A stretch of DNA of 64,000 bases from assembly GCF_037975245.1 (NCBI RefSeq), contig NC_092565.1, positions 19,447,999 to 19,511,998 on the forward strand, given 5' to 3'. Both the position numbers and the translations under genes were made by a program. Numbering within the stretch: the stretch's first letter is position 1; every line of letters begins with the position of its first letter. Source of the DNA: Apostichopus japonicus. Taxonomy: Eukaryota > Echinodermata > Holothuroidea > Aspidochirotida > Stichopodidae. Below, one piece after another: positions 39,700 through 52,042 of the stretch. The notes under the pieces were generated by a model. The model saw only the letters and a program-made list of their open reading frames with translations, did not search any database and was not told where the DNA came from.

Positions 39700-40075
39700 A
39701 TTGCAACAGTTAACACTTAACAACATAGGTCAGAGGGGCCTTGCCTGTAGAGATCTCCCAGCGCTATAGGCTTCAACTAGACTCGAGTTGAAGCTAGCAT
39801 ACAGTTTGGGCGAAACATCAAACGCTATTAAGGACGGATCGGGTTGTTGCAACAGTTAACGCTGTAATGTAAGTCAAAGAGGTCTCGCATCATCTAGCTC
39901 CAACCAGACGAGTGGAAGCTAGCACCAGTTTAGGAGAAACATCAAAGCTATAAAGGATGGCGGATCTGGTATTGCTACGGCTAACGCTGTAACGTGGATC
40001 TCGCCACCTCTCACTTCAAACAGACGAGTTGAAGTTAGCAGCAGTTCAGGAGAAACGTGAAAGATATAGACAATG
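39700..40075 (+). repeat. Diverged tandem repeat (~125-146-bp units) with a small hairpin in each unit
   Basis: Almost three copies occur. Marks recurring in order are GTTAACGCTGTAA, a hairpin, GAAGCTAGCA, CAGTTTAGGAGAAACATCAAA and CTATAAAGGAYGG. In copy 1 the hairpin is CTTCAACT..AGTTGAAG (39771-39793). In copies 2 and 3 it reads CTCCAACCAGACGAGTGGAAG and CTTCAAACAGACGAGTTGAAG. No ORF is preserved across units. Confidence 0.75.
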
Positions 40076-40079
40076 GAAA

Positions 40080-41935
40080 GGCTTACATTATCAAAACTGT
40101 GTTTGAAATACAACATACAATAATTGATGTCAGAAATGTAGGCGCCGGTGCAGTGGGGCTGGGCGGCGGCTGGGTGAGTTGGGGGTGGGGTGGATGCAGA
40201 GGTGACGGGATACATTTGGCAAACAAATATGATATATCAAATGATTGCACAATAGGTGACGTCACTCCTTCAAAGACAAAGAAAACTTTAAAAAGTTGAT
40301 AAAATTAAACGATATTATTACTTCTTTCTCAAAACAACTCTTGTCTTTTAATTATAATTAAACACTTCTGCCCGACAGAATATAGTGAAGACGCAGCAAA
40401 AAGATAGAAAGAAATAGGGGAGGATGGGGACTTATACTACAATACTACTGTAAAATACTTGTCTTGCGGATTCTGAGATTTATTTTCAATAAATTTCAAC
40501 CGTATCGGTATAAATTACAACGAGGAAACGACTGGTAAATTGCCTAAGATGTTTATGACAAAGGTAAACTTTGAAACTGGAAAAAAAACTGTCAGCTTTT
40601 AGTCAGATGACGAGAGGTGTAAAAAAAAACGGTTCTTTCGTTCTATCTTTATATCTGTTCAAGTTTTGATTTGATTTTCCCACACTAAATAAAAGTTGAG
40701 TAAATAACTGTGTTGGCGTTTAACTGTTCTAAGTTAGTATGACATAAACCGCTTTAAGTACACAGGACGAGTGTGGAAGTTATTAATTGCGGTGGCTATA
40801 AACTTCTTTAACTGATCGAACAAGCTGTTAAATAACTGTAAAACGACATTTGAGTGTATTGACTTAAAGTTTTGAACATATAAACAGGTCACCTGTACTT
40901 TTTGTTCGCATCTTTCTTATAGACAGATCTCTATTATACTTCCATAAACACCTTAAGATTTTACAGGGTGCACCTGTAAAAATAGAGACCCTTACTACAT
41001 TACAAGTTTATGACATGCCCATATACCAACTGTATTATCAACACACATCGGTTAAAACACAGCTGGTTGCATTTTATAACTTGACTTACCTAAACATAGT
41101 TCACGTCTAGCCAAAGTAACTGTTCCTTCCGAATGGTATGAAGTATTGATCTAAAAACCTTAGATGGTGTCGGTAATCGGTCTTAATAGTAATTTTCTTC
41201 AATAACATTTTCAACCCGACTCTTACATGCAAAGAGTACTAAACTGCTGGGTGTGTCTTGTATGTATGATGAATATCATGCAAACGGGTTAGAGTTTTTG
41301 TTTATTGCATCTTCAGTGCCTGTCAACATCTCAAGAAGCTAAATTGTAAAATACTGTGCTCACTGATCATGTTTTAGCGGTTTCTTCTTTTGAACGGTTT
41401 AAAAAACAACATTTCAAAATTAATCTGTGCCTTATACGTCTTCCAATATAATGGCTCATAATAAATGGGTTTATTTAACAGGAAATCAATACAATTTGAA
41501 ATACTGAAATTGAATAATACAATTACAAAATTACAGTATTTTAGATTGAACATGCAAGAGTTTAGTCGATGTCATGGAATAGTTTCCTCCTGATATGATA
41601 ATGATATGCTGTATCTAGAAAATGAATATGCATATAATATTCAAGAAAGTGTGCGTCTTATTGCGTAGTCTGATCTGTTAGGCTATGCGTTTCAGTGATA
41701 GGCTAGGAGTTTTTGATGCAGATGTTTTGCTGTGCATATCAACCTAGCAACAAGCTCATGTTTTCGCATTGTGAGCTCGGTTTCATTGCAAACATTCAAC
41801 TAAGTTAAAAAGGCCTTGATGTGTTATAATAGTTTTAAAAAAAAAAGGATTTTTTTTTTGAGTGTTGATAATGTTTCTCTAGCTATTGAGGTTTCAAGAT
41901 ATCTCCTTTAGCCTATAAATATGCATTCTATAACG
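40080..41935. other. Non-coding AT-rich intergenic stretch
   Basis: No gene is recognised. There is a G-rich patch at 40139-40203 and a CRE palindrome at 40257. Otherwise it is plain AT-rich DNA. Confidence 0.6.
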
Positions 41936-41939
41936 CTTC

Positions 41940-42330
41940 CTTAAAGGCTCCAGACACGATGACATGTGCTTCACAGTGCAACCCTTAATGTTAATGCTAT
42001 TCCATTGTTTTATAAATTCTAATAACTCAACACATATACATGTTCATTTTCACTTCATATAGCCAGAGAGCACCCTTGGATGGCATTCAACACCATTTGG
42101 CATTGATAATTGTTATAATGTAATGCAAACGGATGTCATTTGAGGCCATAGAAGTCTCATGTTTTCCCCCATTGAGTTTTGTGTTGCATCTGAGGAAACT
42201 AGTGTGACCTAATGGTATTTGTATTAAACTTAATAGTCCAGTCACTTTAGTTGATGGCCTTCACTTGTTTAAAAGCGTTATTTTCTCAAAAGTTGAAAAG
42301 TGTTGTAGAAATGCAACCTGAACTGATAGT
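41940..42330 (-). repeat. Dispersed repeat family copy (TAAAGGAGC family)
   Basis: On the minus strand it matches the 39.0 kb copy in order. The plus-strand blocks are TTTTATAAATTCTAATAACTC, TTCATATAGCCAGAGAGCACCC, TTGGATGGCATTCAACAC, GTGTTGCATCTGAGG and CCAGTCACTTTAGTTGATGG. Confidence 0.75.
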
Positions 42331-42885
42331 AGTTTTTTATCTATTAAATATCAAAATTTAATTATATTTTGGCCTTAAATAATCCTTTAAGGAATCATTT
42401 GACTATTATGTTAAACACGAAAACTGATGGCGCTCTACGGTGAAAAGGACCAGAGCCGAAGATCTGAAAAAGGCCACACAATAATCACAACATTTCAGCC
42501 GAGAAATTGAAACAAATTGGTTGGAAATTCGAAGTACTTAGTGCAATCACACTTGTGATGTCATCTTTTATGTATTTTATTTAACTTCCTTTGTAAAATA
42601 CGATCAATTGCGGTTTAGGAGACGCCCAGTCTGATTAAAGTTGGGTCTATGTTTTGTTAATCCTCATATCGTGAAACTTTTCGCGGAACACATTACACCT
42701 TTAGGTTGACATACCTGCCACTTGAAATATTGGTTTAATTTTATACCCAATTATGCGTGTCAATATTTGCATAGCGACTGCACAGTGTGTATTGAGTCCT
42801 TAACAATGGTACAAATTTGATTCACGTAGCGCCTAAATATCGTTGAATCAATGTATCCGATAATTAAACCGTTTAATATTTACCG
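42331..42885. other. Non-coding stretch
   Basis: Nothing recognised. It is AT-rich DNA with no ORF worth calling. Confidence 0.5.
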
Positions 42886-43180
42886 GCGGGTGCTGTGGCC
42901 GAGTGTTTAAAGTCGGTGGCATTTGAAGCCAATGAGGCTTATCAATCGGGAGGTTCCGGGTTTGATACCCGCCCGGGTCATAGTAAAGTGGGTTATTCGT
43001 CCAAGAGCAATCTACGGTTTTCCCATCTGAAATGACTTTCTAAATTGAAAAGATTCCAAATTTGAGTCGAAATGTTAAATTGGAAGCCACCCGACGTGTA
43101 AGTTGTAATCCATAAGCCCTAGCGGGTTTCTCCCACATTTGTTGTCGTTTAAGCGTCGTAAAAATAACTGCTGATTGTTA
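42886..43180 (+). mobile_element. tRNA-derived SINE
   Basis: A Ser/Leu-tRNA-like head carries an A box (TGTGGCCGAGTG near 42894-42905) and a B box (GGTTTGATACC at 42959-42969), spaced as in Pol III type 2 promoters. An unrelated body follows (GGGTCATAGTAAAGTGGG ... CCCTAGCGGGTTTCTCCCAC) and then an A/T-rich tail near 43160-43200. Mismatches in the tRNA stems and the extra body rule out a functional tRNA gene. Confidence 0.8.
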
Positions 43181-46100
43181 AAATAATTGTTGATTATTAA
43201 TATGACATGGTAGGTTTCGTTCAAATAGACGTTCAACAATAAAACGTGATATAGTCTATACATTACAGATAGGCCGCATAAACATATGTATGAGTCACAT
43301 AGCAAAATTTACAATTATAATTCAACCTATTTATGCGTTGGTCTACTATTTATATACCAAGTTTACCAAAATTAGTCCAATTTTTATTTGTAAACGATTT
43401 ATTCTACACTTTGGTTGGTACTGAGAGATGTCACTGAAGAGGGGGATAGGTAAGTGGTGTCACTAACACCTCAAGAAAATAAAACAGCAGGAATTTTGAG
43501 GTCACCATTCTATGTAGGTGTTTAGTCTTAGCATATAACTTGCCAGATACCCCTCTAACCACAGAAACGCAAAACCTTCTTTCGAGGGGGTGGGTGGGGG
43601 GTGGGGGGTGGGTGGGGGGTGGGAAGAAGAGAGAGATCAGTGATTGAGTCTTATGCTCTGTTTTGACAAACAGATAAATCATATCATTAGTTGTTTAGAC
43701 TAATTATAACTTATAACCTAACAGTCGACTGCATAGTAAAACAATGAGAACACAACAGTTACTGAGAGAAGCTGAAATCATATAACAGACTTGTAGTTTT
43801 GAGTACAAGTTCCCAAGTACAACGATCGAGTACAACAAATGCAAGAGTACAAGACCATGAGGACGAGTATACGGAAACTGTACTCTTATCGGAGTAGAAG
43901 TATATGAGTACAGAATCGACTACTACAAGTCTGTCATATAAGTATTATACCCTCACTGAAAACATAATTTATTTATTTATTTTTTTATTTTTTTTACTAT
44001 CATTTCATCAAGTATCCAAACAATGTACAGTTCATAATAACATATACTTTATGACCATTAGTCAATATTATCCACAACAACCAATAAATCATTAAACTTC
44101 AAATAAAGATTTCCAGTTATGCCATCTGATATCAAAAGCATTTTGCTTACAATTAGTTTGAAACAAACTTTTCTTTAAGATAAAAATTCTTTAGATCAAT
44201 TTTACTGTAGCTAAAGGAAAACATAATTTATTGAACGTTTATCCCATTTTAATACTTAAACAGTAACATTTTTGGACATATGTGTCCAATTTGGATTTAT
44301 TCTTATACTCTACTATAGAGGAAGTCATTTAAACCTGTGACGTTTGGAGGAACTATGTTCTTTGATTCCTAACAAAGATAACGAAATACCACAAGAGAAC
44401 GAACATATCAAATGAACCGTCTTAACAAACTTGAACAGTTTGGTATTGACCGCGGTTTCTTACAGATTCCTGTTGAGGTGAGGTTCAGCACATCAGGAGT
44501 CTTGTTGAAACCCAACTTGGAAGATATAGTTTTCAACTTTGTGAAATCAGTTTGAAGGGTGTAAAAGGGGTGTCGATAAGGAGGAAATTGCGACAATAAA
44601 ACCCTCTGCTGGAGGGCGCTGCGTGCCTGTGGAGAATTGGTCCATAGGGTTGTTACAGTTGAATTCCATAGGTCATGAATGTAACGGCTTCGTCAGTCAG
44701 AAAGCTCCAACAGTTATCAATTCGTTGAAATGTCACATATATTATGATGCGTTTATAAGGAGGGGGGGGGGGAAGCAGAGTATAAAAAATTCCCAGGAAG
44801 TAGAGTGTATATTTCCTTCAAACTCATAGTATTCGTTTATATTATTGACTCATGTCGAATTTTGCATTGCATTTGTTCTTATTGTTTTTTTATTATATAA
44901 TAAATGAAAGAAACATAATCCATTTGTTAAATGTAGCTGCCACATGAATGCCATCAACTTAGTGGGACGCAACGGATTTTCTTTATTGGGCAAATATTAT
45001 TATTTTATTAAATATTATTATGGGAATGTACATTGTGTATAGGCCTTATTTTAATCACAAATCGCTATACAAAAACGTGTGTAATGAATGTAGTTTCGTA
45101 TGCCATGCCTGAGAATATATTGAATAGGCCCTATATACTTGCGCCATTCTTGGAAAGAATTTAATAATACTATAGTATTAGATTTAATGTTATCATAAAT
45201 ATTATTTAATCGTCCTGTTATTGTTTTTGTTCTTTCTTCTTCTTCTGCTTGAGTTTTTATTTCTTTATTTCTTCTCTTTGATTGTTTTGTAAAACTACAA
45301 GAAAACATTAGCATATACCTTTACATTGTTTCAAAACTTAATCCATGTACAATGCATAGAAATAGCCTTTGGACTTTAACAGCCTGATTACCATAACTTT
45401 CATTTTTGAATCGCCCTATAATTCTTTTTGAAGTTGGAAAAAGATGGGGGGGAGGGGGGTCTTTCTTTTTTGAAATAGAGGAAAACACATGCACATTTTT
45501 AAGTTCGTATGGCGGCGGATGGACCTATTTTACCCCTTTATTCCGATCCGATATCACTACGCTGCAATCAAACGTAGTGCAAGAACTTGAACATTTAATC
45601 TCAAAGTCAAGATAATCATTTGGGTTTAATAATCTCTCAAACATTCTTCTTCTTCTTTTTCTCTCTCTGCATAAACAGATTATTATCGGTTTCTCAAGGG
45701 AACTGATTTACAGGCCGTTTTACTTTTCAACAATACAAACGGCGGAAATGTCAAGTCTAATCGCAATGTGAGACGTGTCATGCCCCAAGGTGGTCCAAAC
45801 AGCATGATACTAATTTAGATAGCAATTGTTACCACTTTTGCCCCATCCCATCTTCACACAACTATTTCAGTAATTTTTCATATCAAATTTGAAAACACTT
45901 GCTCTCGCAGTAGGAAGCCCTTTTGTAACTACACACAGGTTTGATTTTTTTTTTTACCTTCGCCAGCAAGTAGAGGTATGAATTCTCGTGGTGGGCCAGC
46001 TGTCACACCGATAGGCAAATTGCAATTTGTATCCCCCTATGTGTCGGGGCGCCGTGTACTAGAAAAGTAAGTGGACCCCTGTCCTGGGATCATTAAACGT

Positions 46101-46870
46101 TTTAGGTACAGAGTATCAATGCAAATTAAGAAACCATAAACAACGTTTGGGGGTCTCTGGAGAGCCGCGTATCAGGTGACCTCTGACGCGGAGGTCAAGC
46201 TATTCCAAGGGTTGAAAATACGAAGGTGATAATAAGCGATCGGATCGTCTGCTATTGAAATCTGGCAGAATTTGTTGCAAGTTTTACGCGCGCAAAGCGT
46301 GAGGGCGGTAACCTAAGAAGGTATTGAGCTGAGAACGATACCCTACCAGTTTTAATTTTCGAGCGATATAATCAACAAATCATCGGGAGGGATAACGGCG
46401 TATTGTGTCGTTAATTAAGGCAGTCGTGATGAGGCATTAAATACGTGAGATCATGGGATGCCAAAAGGGTAAATTTTAATAGACAATGGTTTTATTTCAA
46501 TAACAGTTTACACAGCTTGGTGCAAATAGCTTGTGTCGTTATATATCATGGATAAGAGAGAATTGGCCTAAGTGTCAAAGTTTATTTCGAGATAGGTTGA
46601 ACAAAATTTGAAAGATGAAATGATAACACACAAGCAACCATAACAACGGACACTTAATTATCAATATCGTACGAATGAATAGTAGCTTTACTAGAATCTT
46701 TGGTAGGGATGTCCTAGAGGGGTATATGCACCCATTGTAGAGGGAGCGGTGTGTTTACCCCCCCCCCCCCCCCATGAAAACAAGAAGAGCAATCATAGGG
46801 TGTATAACGGATGTTCATATAACAGATATAGACGACATCGTTCAAATGATTTACATCATTATATTCATCG
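43181..46870. other. Non-coding intergenic stretch
   Basis: No gene is recognised. It holds a G-rich patch at 43584-43624, a GAGTACA cluster at 43801-43920, a poly-G run near 44762-44771 and a 16-base C run at 46758-46773. The piece 46060-46480 is more GC-rich and complex than its surroundings, with no ORF, and could be regulatory DNA. Confidence 0.55.
43801..43920 (+). repeat. Irregular cluster of GAGTACAA-type words
   Basis: GAGTAC or AAGTAC followed by A recurs at about 43801, 43815, 43828 and 43845, then GAGTATAC near 43865, a reversed GTACTC near 43879 and GAGTACAG near 43906. Spacing is uneven (13-27 bases). It could be a decayed short tandem repeat or a cluster of binding sites. Confidence 0.5.
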
Positions 46871-46874
46871 CCAT

Positions 46875-47338
46875 GTTGTTTATCAGTTTTTGTCATAAGT
46901 GCGTGGCTTAGTAAATGTTCTGTTATCAATTTCGTTTCGTCCAGTTAAGATATTTTGTACAAAGATTTAGCCGCAAACGAAAGATGCCGTACATTATACG
47001 GCGATATTGTTATGCAATTAACGTAAATTGATGCACTGATTTATGTATGTACACAACCATATTTTGTGAATAATCATCGCTTGTTTGATTGACCCATGCT
47101 TTTCCAGTTGTTTATCAGTTTTTGTCATAAGTGCGTGGCTTAGTAAATGTTCTGTTATCAATTTCGTTTCGTCCAGTTAAGATATTTTGTACAAAGATTT
47201 AGCCGCAAACGAAAGATGCCGTACATTATACGGCGACATTGTTATGCAATTAACGTAAATTGATGCACTGATTTATGTATGTACACAACCATATTTTGTG
47301 AATAATCATCGCTTGTTTGATTGGCCCATGCTTTTCCA
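46875..47338 (+). repeat. Recent tandem duplication, 2 x 232 bp
   Basis: Copy 1 spans 46875-47106 and copy 2 spans 47107-47338. They differ at only two positions that I can see (GGCGATATTG versus GGCGACATTG, GATTGACCCA versus GATTGGCCCA). The copies join directly at GTTGTTTAT, and a partial third start (TTGTTTATG) follows copy 2. There is no coding content. It contains GTTATCAATTTC and TTAACGTAAATTG words. Confidence 0.97.
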
Positions 47339-49705
47339 GTTGTTTATGTCCATCTCTATCTACTATGTATATAACCCCAAAAGCCTCATTTATCCATTGA
47401 ATTACTGAAAGTACTTCCATGGAGACCCAAGTATTGTGTACAATGTTACCCATGTACCCATTTCTATTGTTAATATATTACTAAATTTGTCACTTTGTTA
47501 CTGGCAGCGCAAGATTATTCGATTTCGCATGTATATTCTAGATTACCCATTATTTGAATGGATTGTTCTTACCATACTCCATTTATCGTGTCATTCTCAG
47601 GATCGTCTGCAGTGCGAGTATTATACGATAGCAAGTGTCATACCCGATTGTCCATGTATTGCTCACTTGTGCTAATTACTGTCCGAACGTTTTGGGTTAT
47701 TCGATTGATTAACACTCACTTGCTCGAAAGTTACCAGACTCTAATAAAAGACTACTTTACCGAGACAATGCATACGATTGTATCAAATAAAATGTGGGTA
47801 AGAATTTGCGTCTAAAACAAGTAAAATGCGGAAAATTTTGAGCAATTTATTCCTTTTTGGCAATTGAACTGGTTATAAACATTTAAAATGTCACCACCTT
47901 TTGTTTATATATATATTTTTTGTTTGGGGGGGGGGGAGGGGATACATACCGGCACGTGCCCATATCTAGGGTAATATATTTGCTCCACATTCTTACGATG
48001 CAAAACAATTTCCCGTTTGCTTGTGAATTTATCAGTTTGTTGCTGAAACTTTCGTCCAAATGACAAAAGACTGGAGACAGAATATTAACTATATCGTGAA
48101 ATATATCGTAGGACCTTCATCTTTAATATCGATACCGTATTTTGGATAAATAGTTAATATCGTCAGAAGACGATTGTCGGTGTAATTGTCTATGAATCGT
48201 ACCCAATTACAGGATTGCTAATTAGAAAATTATCCAACATTGCTCACCATACTGTGACATTGGAACAGTGGATTCTGTTTTGTGTTTGGTTTGAGTTTAT
48301 TTTATTGGACGCTGATTGTCTCCTTTATGCATCGTTCCATGAAGCAAATGCATTGCCCAGTAAGACATTATCCTCTTTAAAGGCATTGAAGACTCGCCCC
48401 AAACCGCTTGCGGCCATCTGAAAAAAAGTTAACTTTTTGTTGCTTGCAAGTGACGTTTTGTTCGTGTCGCTATAAAATGCAGACAGTAATGAAACGTGAC
48501 ACCTTAATTGTTATCTTTAGCTGGACCTGAGATGTCCATCGCTGTATCGTTTATACACTGTGCTGTGTGTATTGACCGCAGCTGTATGTACTGACTGTAC
48601 ACTAGTGTCTAATTACCGATGGTAGCAAGCTGTGTGTGTATTTTCTGGGATCGATGGTGGTGTTTAACACTTCTGTTACACCTCATTCGAAACTAGGTCA
48701 AATACCGGCATTAGACGTTTCTTTTTGCGCGAGTCATCACACCCTTTAAGAAAAACCAGGAAAACCAAGCAACTTGATTCATTCTCAACGCTCAGTCACC
48801 CTTTCATCTAGACTGTGACCTTATGCTCATAAAGATGTTACGTCACGTGAATATCACGAGACCACGCACTGCACGTGGGTAGGTTAAAGGTTGTTGCGGC
48901 AATCTATACTGGGTACCGTTAACACGTGATCGCATGTTAAATATTCAAACAAACGAACCTAACGCTATCTCTTTGTTTTTTTGTTTTGTTTTGTCCCGCC
49001 ATTTATCAACAGCGTATATTTATGAGGATACCGGTATAGACGTTTGTCCACCTCGTCTATAATTGATCTAATTCAAAGAAGATTGTTTTAATTTAAATCT
49101 TAATTAACAAGAACTTGATTACGCAAACCTCATCAATCCTATAACTCAAAAATCAAAGAATTATAAGCCAAACGTGGCCAGTAAATTTCCTGTCGAGACC
49201 GCATTGGCAATTTTTAATTATACGTACTTAACGCCTCTCGAATGATAACATTACTAATTAAAAATAAATACTTCTTTTATGGGTTAGCCTTAATGAACTG
49301 AGATTACTACCTTGTTAACAACAGGAAACAATGAAACAGAACATCACGAGTAAGCCAATTAGAGCTCTAATAAGATTTGCTCTTTCTTCAGTCTTGTAAA
49401 ATAATTTAATTAATTCTCAGTAAATAAAGAACAGGATTACGTCACAATGGATTTCGCTGCCATTTGAACAGTTCTTAAAGGTGGCCGGTCGTTTTAATTG
49501 CGTCGGATTTAACTGTGTCGTGATTTAAAGGGCATGTTAGTGCATGATTGGACTGAAAGTAATAATCTGTTCATTTTTTTATGTCCCTCACATTTGACGA
49601 ATAAAAGATGGTTTTGTTTCATGTACAAAGCTTGTCTTATTCTATCATACCCGAAGTGTGTTTGGTGCATTAAAGTATATACATACACACACACACATGC
49701 ACACA
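47339..49705. other. Non-coding AT-rich intergenic stretch
   Basis: No gene is recognised. A poly-G run is near 47927-47936. The piece 49040-49420 is dense in TTAATTAA-like homeodomain words. ORFs are short. Confidence 0.55.
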
Positions 49706-49708
49706 CAC

Positions 49709-49741
<33 letters not shown>
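49686..49741. repeat. (CA)n followed by (TA)n microsatellite
   Basis: ACACACACACATGCACACACACG is followed by about 15 TA units. It directly precedes the tRNA-like element at 49792-49863. Confidence 0.9.
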
Positions 49742-49744
<3 letters not shown>

Positions 49745-49791
49745 GAAAATCGTAATGAGTTGGAAAATCAAGAACAGTGAAAAAACTTCCA

Positions 49792-49863
49792 GCCTCCACC
49801 GGGATACGAACCCGGGCCTCCCGCACGGTACGCGGACACCCTAACCAACTAGGCTATGGACGC
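49792..49863 (-). mobile_element. tRNA-like sequence with Pol III terminator (SINE head or tRNA pseudogene)
   Basis: On the minus strand the 72 bases from 49863 down fold as a cloverleaf. The acceptor arms are GCGTCCA / TGGAGGC (6 of 7 pairs) and the D region is TAGCCTAGTTGG (A box). The anticodon arm is TCCGC / GCGGG with loop GTACCGT, and the T arm is CCGGG / CCCGG with loop TTCGTAT (B box). The apparent anticodon ACC (Gly) is not normally used in eukaryotes, and an acceptor mismatch remains. Six bases beyond the 3' end is a TTTTTT run, a Pol III terminator. (TA)n tracts lie on both sides. Most likely it is a short tRNA-derived element rather than a working tRNA gene. Confidence 0.65.
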
Positions 49864-50014
49864 TGATTGGATGTCCAGAGGTTCGAAACCGGTTAGGAAG
49901 GTCGTAATTCCACTGTAGGCGTTTGTCACCTGTATCGAACAATACTAGTTCTGTTTTTGGTGACATATTTTGCCTTACTCTAGAGATCAAACATGATGCT
50001 AACCAACTCGAAAT

Positions 50015-50017
<3 letters not shown>

Positions 50018-50087
<70 letters not shown>

Positions 50088-50101
50088 AGATATAGATATA
50101 G
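50018..50101. repeat. (TA)n followed by (GATATA)n microsatellite
   Basis: About 26 TA units pass into five GATATA hexamers. Arg-Tyr and Ile-Tyr repeat ORFs here are artefacts. Confidence 0.95.
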
Positions 50102-51105
50102 CTCGGAATCACATGTAGTAGACCTATACAAAGTTCTGCTTTGAAGAAAAACTCTTACCTTGAGAGATAAAATATTTCATTATCATGAACAAACAGGGTA
50201 AAAATGGGAGACATGTTTGGTGCATTAACTGCTTAAACTAAATGAGAAAAGGATATTTACGCAATTACACTCATGGATGGTTACTAAGCTCTCGCTAAAT
50301 AAATTGAAAGAATGTGTCTTAAATCAAGGAAAGTGCGAACGACTCTTGTATGGTCGATTAAACGTCTTTTGAGAACCAATCAAAAAGATGCTCATCGAAA
50401 TACCTTTATAGTTTCGAATCCACTAAGATTTAAGAGTCAGTGAATTGTATTAATTCGAAGTGTTAGCTTAATCTGAAACCCCATGACAGCGAGCGGTTAA
50501 AGGCTTCCTCAACGGACAGTTGATTAGACTCAAAAAGTTCTACAAACAATTCCATAATTTCCTCACCTCTTGTCTACCAAGGAAAAAAATCCATTAATAG
50601 AAACCTCTGGAGAAAACTATCTTGTACGAGATGTTGAAATATTTTCTTAAAGGTAATGAAAATCGGTCCACGGTGCATGAGCGGTTCATGATAAAAAGAA
50701 AATAGATTGTAGGCCTTCTGAATAGATTATAAGCCCCCCCCCCCCCTTTTCGACGGTCCATATTGCTCTCTATTGGTTGCTGACATTTTTGGTGAAAACT
50801 GACAATGAAAAGGTGCTATTTTAAGAATTTCTAGATGTTAAGCACATTAAATTTTAAGTAGAAGAAACCAGACAGAAAAAGAAATACTAAAATTATATCG
50901 CGAAATTAAGAAGAACACAAAAGTTTTCACATAAACATTTAATATAGTACCGTAATATATTCTCACATCAATGTTTGGCTGATAACGTTTTTATAATTGA
51001 TAAAACATTGATAAACGTCAACATTTCACTTATAGTCTTTAAGACTTCCGTCATTAAAGTTCTGGATTATTTTAATGACGAGGGTGAATAAACACTTGGC
51101 GTAAT
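50102..51105. other. Non-coding AT-rich stretch
   Basis: No gene is recognised. It has a 14-base C run near 50733-50746. Confidence 0.55.
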
Positions 51106-51109
51106 CAAT

Positions 51110-51415
51110 CTAGCTACTACACAGACACGATAAGTTCTGCAGATACAAAACTCAACGGAAAAACAAACTTTTTTTGACCTCAAATGACCTGTTTATCTAA
51201 TTTAAAAACAAATAGCCAAAGTACAAATTGTGTTGAATGCCATCCAAGGATGCTCTGTTGTTTACATGAAATTGAAAAAGAACATGTTTTGAATGGTGTT
51301 ATTTTAATTAAATGGATAAAACAATGGACTAACATTAACATTTAGGCTTGCACTGAGGCTGACGTCATCATCAATTTAGCCTTAAAGGAGCGTTACACTA
51401 AGAGATTAAGCATAT
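51110..51415 (+). repeat. Dispersed repeat family copy (TAAAGGAGC family)
   Basis: It shares GTGTTGAATGCCATCC, AAGGATGCTCTGTTGTTTAC, AACATGTTTTG, GTCATCATCAATTTA and TTAAAGGAGCGTTACAC with the copy at 39.0-39.3 kb. It contains a CRE palindrome at 51360. Confidence 0.75.
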
Positions 51416-51737
51416 TTTAAAGGTAAATAACTTGAGAAAAAAATACATAATTTATTTCTGTTGTTTCATTTGAGAGAAATGGTTTTCTACATGTGTTTCT
51501 ACCTACAAACTATTTATATAGGTCGTTTTTTATTTTATTCGATAAAGTTATGGAACGTACACTGATCTATATCCTCCCCCCCCCCCCGGAAATGACAATG
51601 CCCACAGTTTGGTATAATGATTTACCATGTTTCTTGTTTTCCATACGTAACAAGAAATAATGTCACCAGCGGTGAATAATATCCACATCGACTGACAAGG
51701 TACATCGCTATAAACCATAATTGGTCTCAAAAGTCTG

Positions 51738-52042
51738 AGAGCGTGGTGGCCAATTGGCTAAGGCGTCGGACTCGAGATCTAAGGATTGCTGGTTCGATTC
51801 CTGCCTAGTTCATTACGTTGTGTCCTTGGGCAAGTTGCTTTATCTCACTTGCCTCTCTCCACCCAGGGGTTAAAAGGGTACCTGTGAGGTAACTTGTCAT
51901 TGGGCGCAGTATATAACTGCTGCCGACTGGAGGGATTGTCTCTAGGACAGGTTATCATTGACCAGGGGTAATATAACGTCTGTAAAGCGCTTTGAGACCT
52001 ATCGCTGGTATAAAGCGCTATATAAAAAGCAAATATTAAAAA
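51738..52042 (+). mobile_element. tRNA-derived SINE with conserved central domain and GCGCTTTGAGACC tail
   Basis: The tRNA-like head has an A box (TGGTGGCCAATTGG near 51744) and a B box GGTTCGATTCC at 51791-51801. The body includes GTGTCCTTGGGCAAGTTGCT and CACTTGCCTCTCTCCACCCA. The tail is TAAAGCGCTTTGAGACCTAT and GCGCTATATAAA, ending in an A/T-rich run. This central block and the GCGCTTTGAGA tail are typical of SINE families in marine deuterostomes, where the tail copies a partner LINE 3' end. The element looks full length and little diverged. Confidence 0.9.

Noticed and set aside
42886..42980. Functional tRNA gene
   Set aside because: The A and B boxes are present, but stem mismatches and a continuing unrelated body with an A/T-rich tail identify a SINE. 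The same reasoning applies to 51738 and 59712.
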